Below are positions 12,447-12,857 of a stretch of DNA of 12,857 nt, piece after piece. Below the pieces are notes generated by a model. The model had not been told where the DNA came from. It saw nothing but the letters and a program-made list of their open reading frames with translations, and did not search any database. The DNA is from Saprospiraceae bacterium. Its GTDB lineage: Bacteria; Bacteroidota; Bacteroidia; Chitinophagales; Saprospiraceae. The stretch is taken from assembly GCA_027009605.1 (NCBI GenBank), contig JALVCY010000258.1, positions 1 through 12,857 on the forward strand, written 5' to 3'. Numbering within the stretch: the stretch's first letter is position 1; each line of letters starts with the position of its first letter. A program made the position numbers and the translations under genes.

Positions 12447-12508
12447 GGGGCTAAAGCCCCTAGCAGTTTTGCTTCCTGTCCGTTGGTTAAAACCAACGGC
12501 AAAGCAAG
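12447..12508 (+). repeat. Palindrome pair GGGGCTAAAGCCCC + CCGTTGGTTAAAACCAACGG, copy 1
   Basis: GGGGCT-AA-AGCCCC (12447-12460) and CCGTTGGTT-AA-AACCAACGG (12480-12499) are both near-perfect hairpins with two-base centres, joined by TTTTGCTTCCTGT. The whole unit recurs at 12611-12690, offset 164 bp. Confidence 0.8.
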
Positions 12509-12577
12509 TCCAAAGCTTGGCACTAAATCTCGCCGGTACTTCCAAATTCATTCGGGAGATGGAGAGCAAGCTTATTT

Positions 12578-12597
12578 CAGCCAAATAAATTTGGCTG
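12578..12597. repeat. 20-bp palindrome CAGCCAAAT-AA-ATTTGGCTG
   Basis: A perfect 9-bp stem with an AA centre, the same length and design as the neighbouring CCGTTGGTT palindrome but with unrelated stem sequence. It lies between the two copies of the palindrome pair. Confidence 0.75.
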
Positions 12598-12610
12598 CTA
12601 CCAAGTCAAT

Positions 12611-12690
12611 GGGGCTAAAGCCCCTAATAGTTTTGCTTCCTGTCCGCTGGTTAAAACCAACGGTAAAGAAAACCAACGGCAAAGCAATAA
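12611..12690 (+). repeat. Palindrome pair, copy 2
   Basis: GGGGCTAAAGCCCC (12611-12624), the same TTTTGCTTCCTGT linker and CCGCTGGTTAAAACCAACGG (12644-12663, one mismatch in the stem), followed by a duplicated AACCAACGGCAAAG end. An open frame across 12423-12713 is built from these repeats and is not taken as a gene. From 12691 to the window end (12857) the DNA is AT-rich; the only motif seen is CGACT...AGTCG near 12725-12741. Confidence 0.8.
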
Positions 12691-12857
12691 AAATCTACCT
12701 GACTACATATTGATTTTTATCATACGACTTGGGCGCAGTCGGGTTTTGTCCCCTATATTTCGATAAATAACAAACTGATTTAACATAAAAAATTAGAATA
12801 AATCTTGATTGTAAGAAAAAAGAATCATTAATTATAACTAGATGATAATCAGCCCCT

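Noticed and set aside
12423..12713. 96-residue open frame with an internal repeat
   Set aside because: The internal repeat simply reflects the DNA palindrome pair at 12447-12508 and 12611-12690; no leader or promoter.
1..12857. Defence, toxin-antitoxin or prophage system
   Set aside because: All eight supported genes are housekeeping, surface or unknown-lipoprotein genes; no nuclease, integrase, phage or toxin motifs were seen.

Overview
The window looks like a chromosomal segment of a Bacteroidota bacterium, possibly of the Saprospiria (the class is inference). The evidence is four-fold. Upstream of most plus-strand genes sits a promoter of the Bacteroidota form TAnnTTTG, with TACCTTTG occurring three times. 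Start codons are preceded by A-rich leaders with no Shine-Dalgarno sequence. One secreted protein ends in a type IX secretion (T9SS) sorting domain. The sequences of Pgi, GyrB and the DUF1573-like protein fit this phylum. Only about 60% of the window is coding, which is low for a bacterium.

Genes in order: a 5'-complete but 3'-truncated pgi (glucose-6-phosphate isomerase, minus strand, cut at base 1), cmk (cytidylate kinase, minus), accC-type biotin carboxylase (minus), then on the plus strand a T9SS-sorted secreted protein, gyrB (DNA gyrase subunit B), a small exported DUF1573-like protein, folK (HPPK, folate synthesis) and a lipoprotein of unknown function. These are mostly single-gene transcription units with housekeeping roles that do not form one pathway. 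I see no defence system, prophage, transposase, CRISPR array, tRNA or rRNA.

The gaps between genes are more unusual than the genes. They are filled with several families of palindromic or hairpin-forming repeats. (1) GTAGGG...CCCTAC palindromes lie at or shortly after gene 3' ends (1045-1072, 2221-2246, 5199-5230, 8037-8079); the one next to accC has grown into an array of eight 20-bp palindromic units (2081-2240). (2) A composite repeat built of TCAAC-separated small hairpins and a GAATATCGAAT block lies upstream of four genes, always pointing the same way as the gene. (3) An element of TTGAAC-separated hairpins with GAA triloops occurs in two inverted copies whose stems differ but stay complementary. 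(4) Two MITE-like copies of about 265 bp have 16-bp terminal inverted repeats. (5) A 42-bp near-perfect hairpin at 10180-10221 has several half-copies nearby. (6) An element of about 76-93 bp with TTTTCAAAAT/ATTTTGGAAAT ends occurs near cmk and after the lipoprotein gene. (7) Near the right end there is a cluster of palindromes with two-base centres. The largest repeat fields are 5391-5955, 9536-11253 and 12345-12690.

The strongest candidate for something undescribed is this repeat network: many hairpins of one design (stem, three-base loop, stem), with stems that differ between copies yet remain paired, joined by short constant linkers and placed at gene ends or ahead of promoters. What it does cannot be decided from this window alone.
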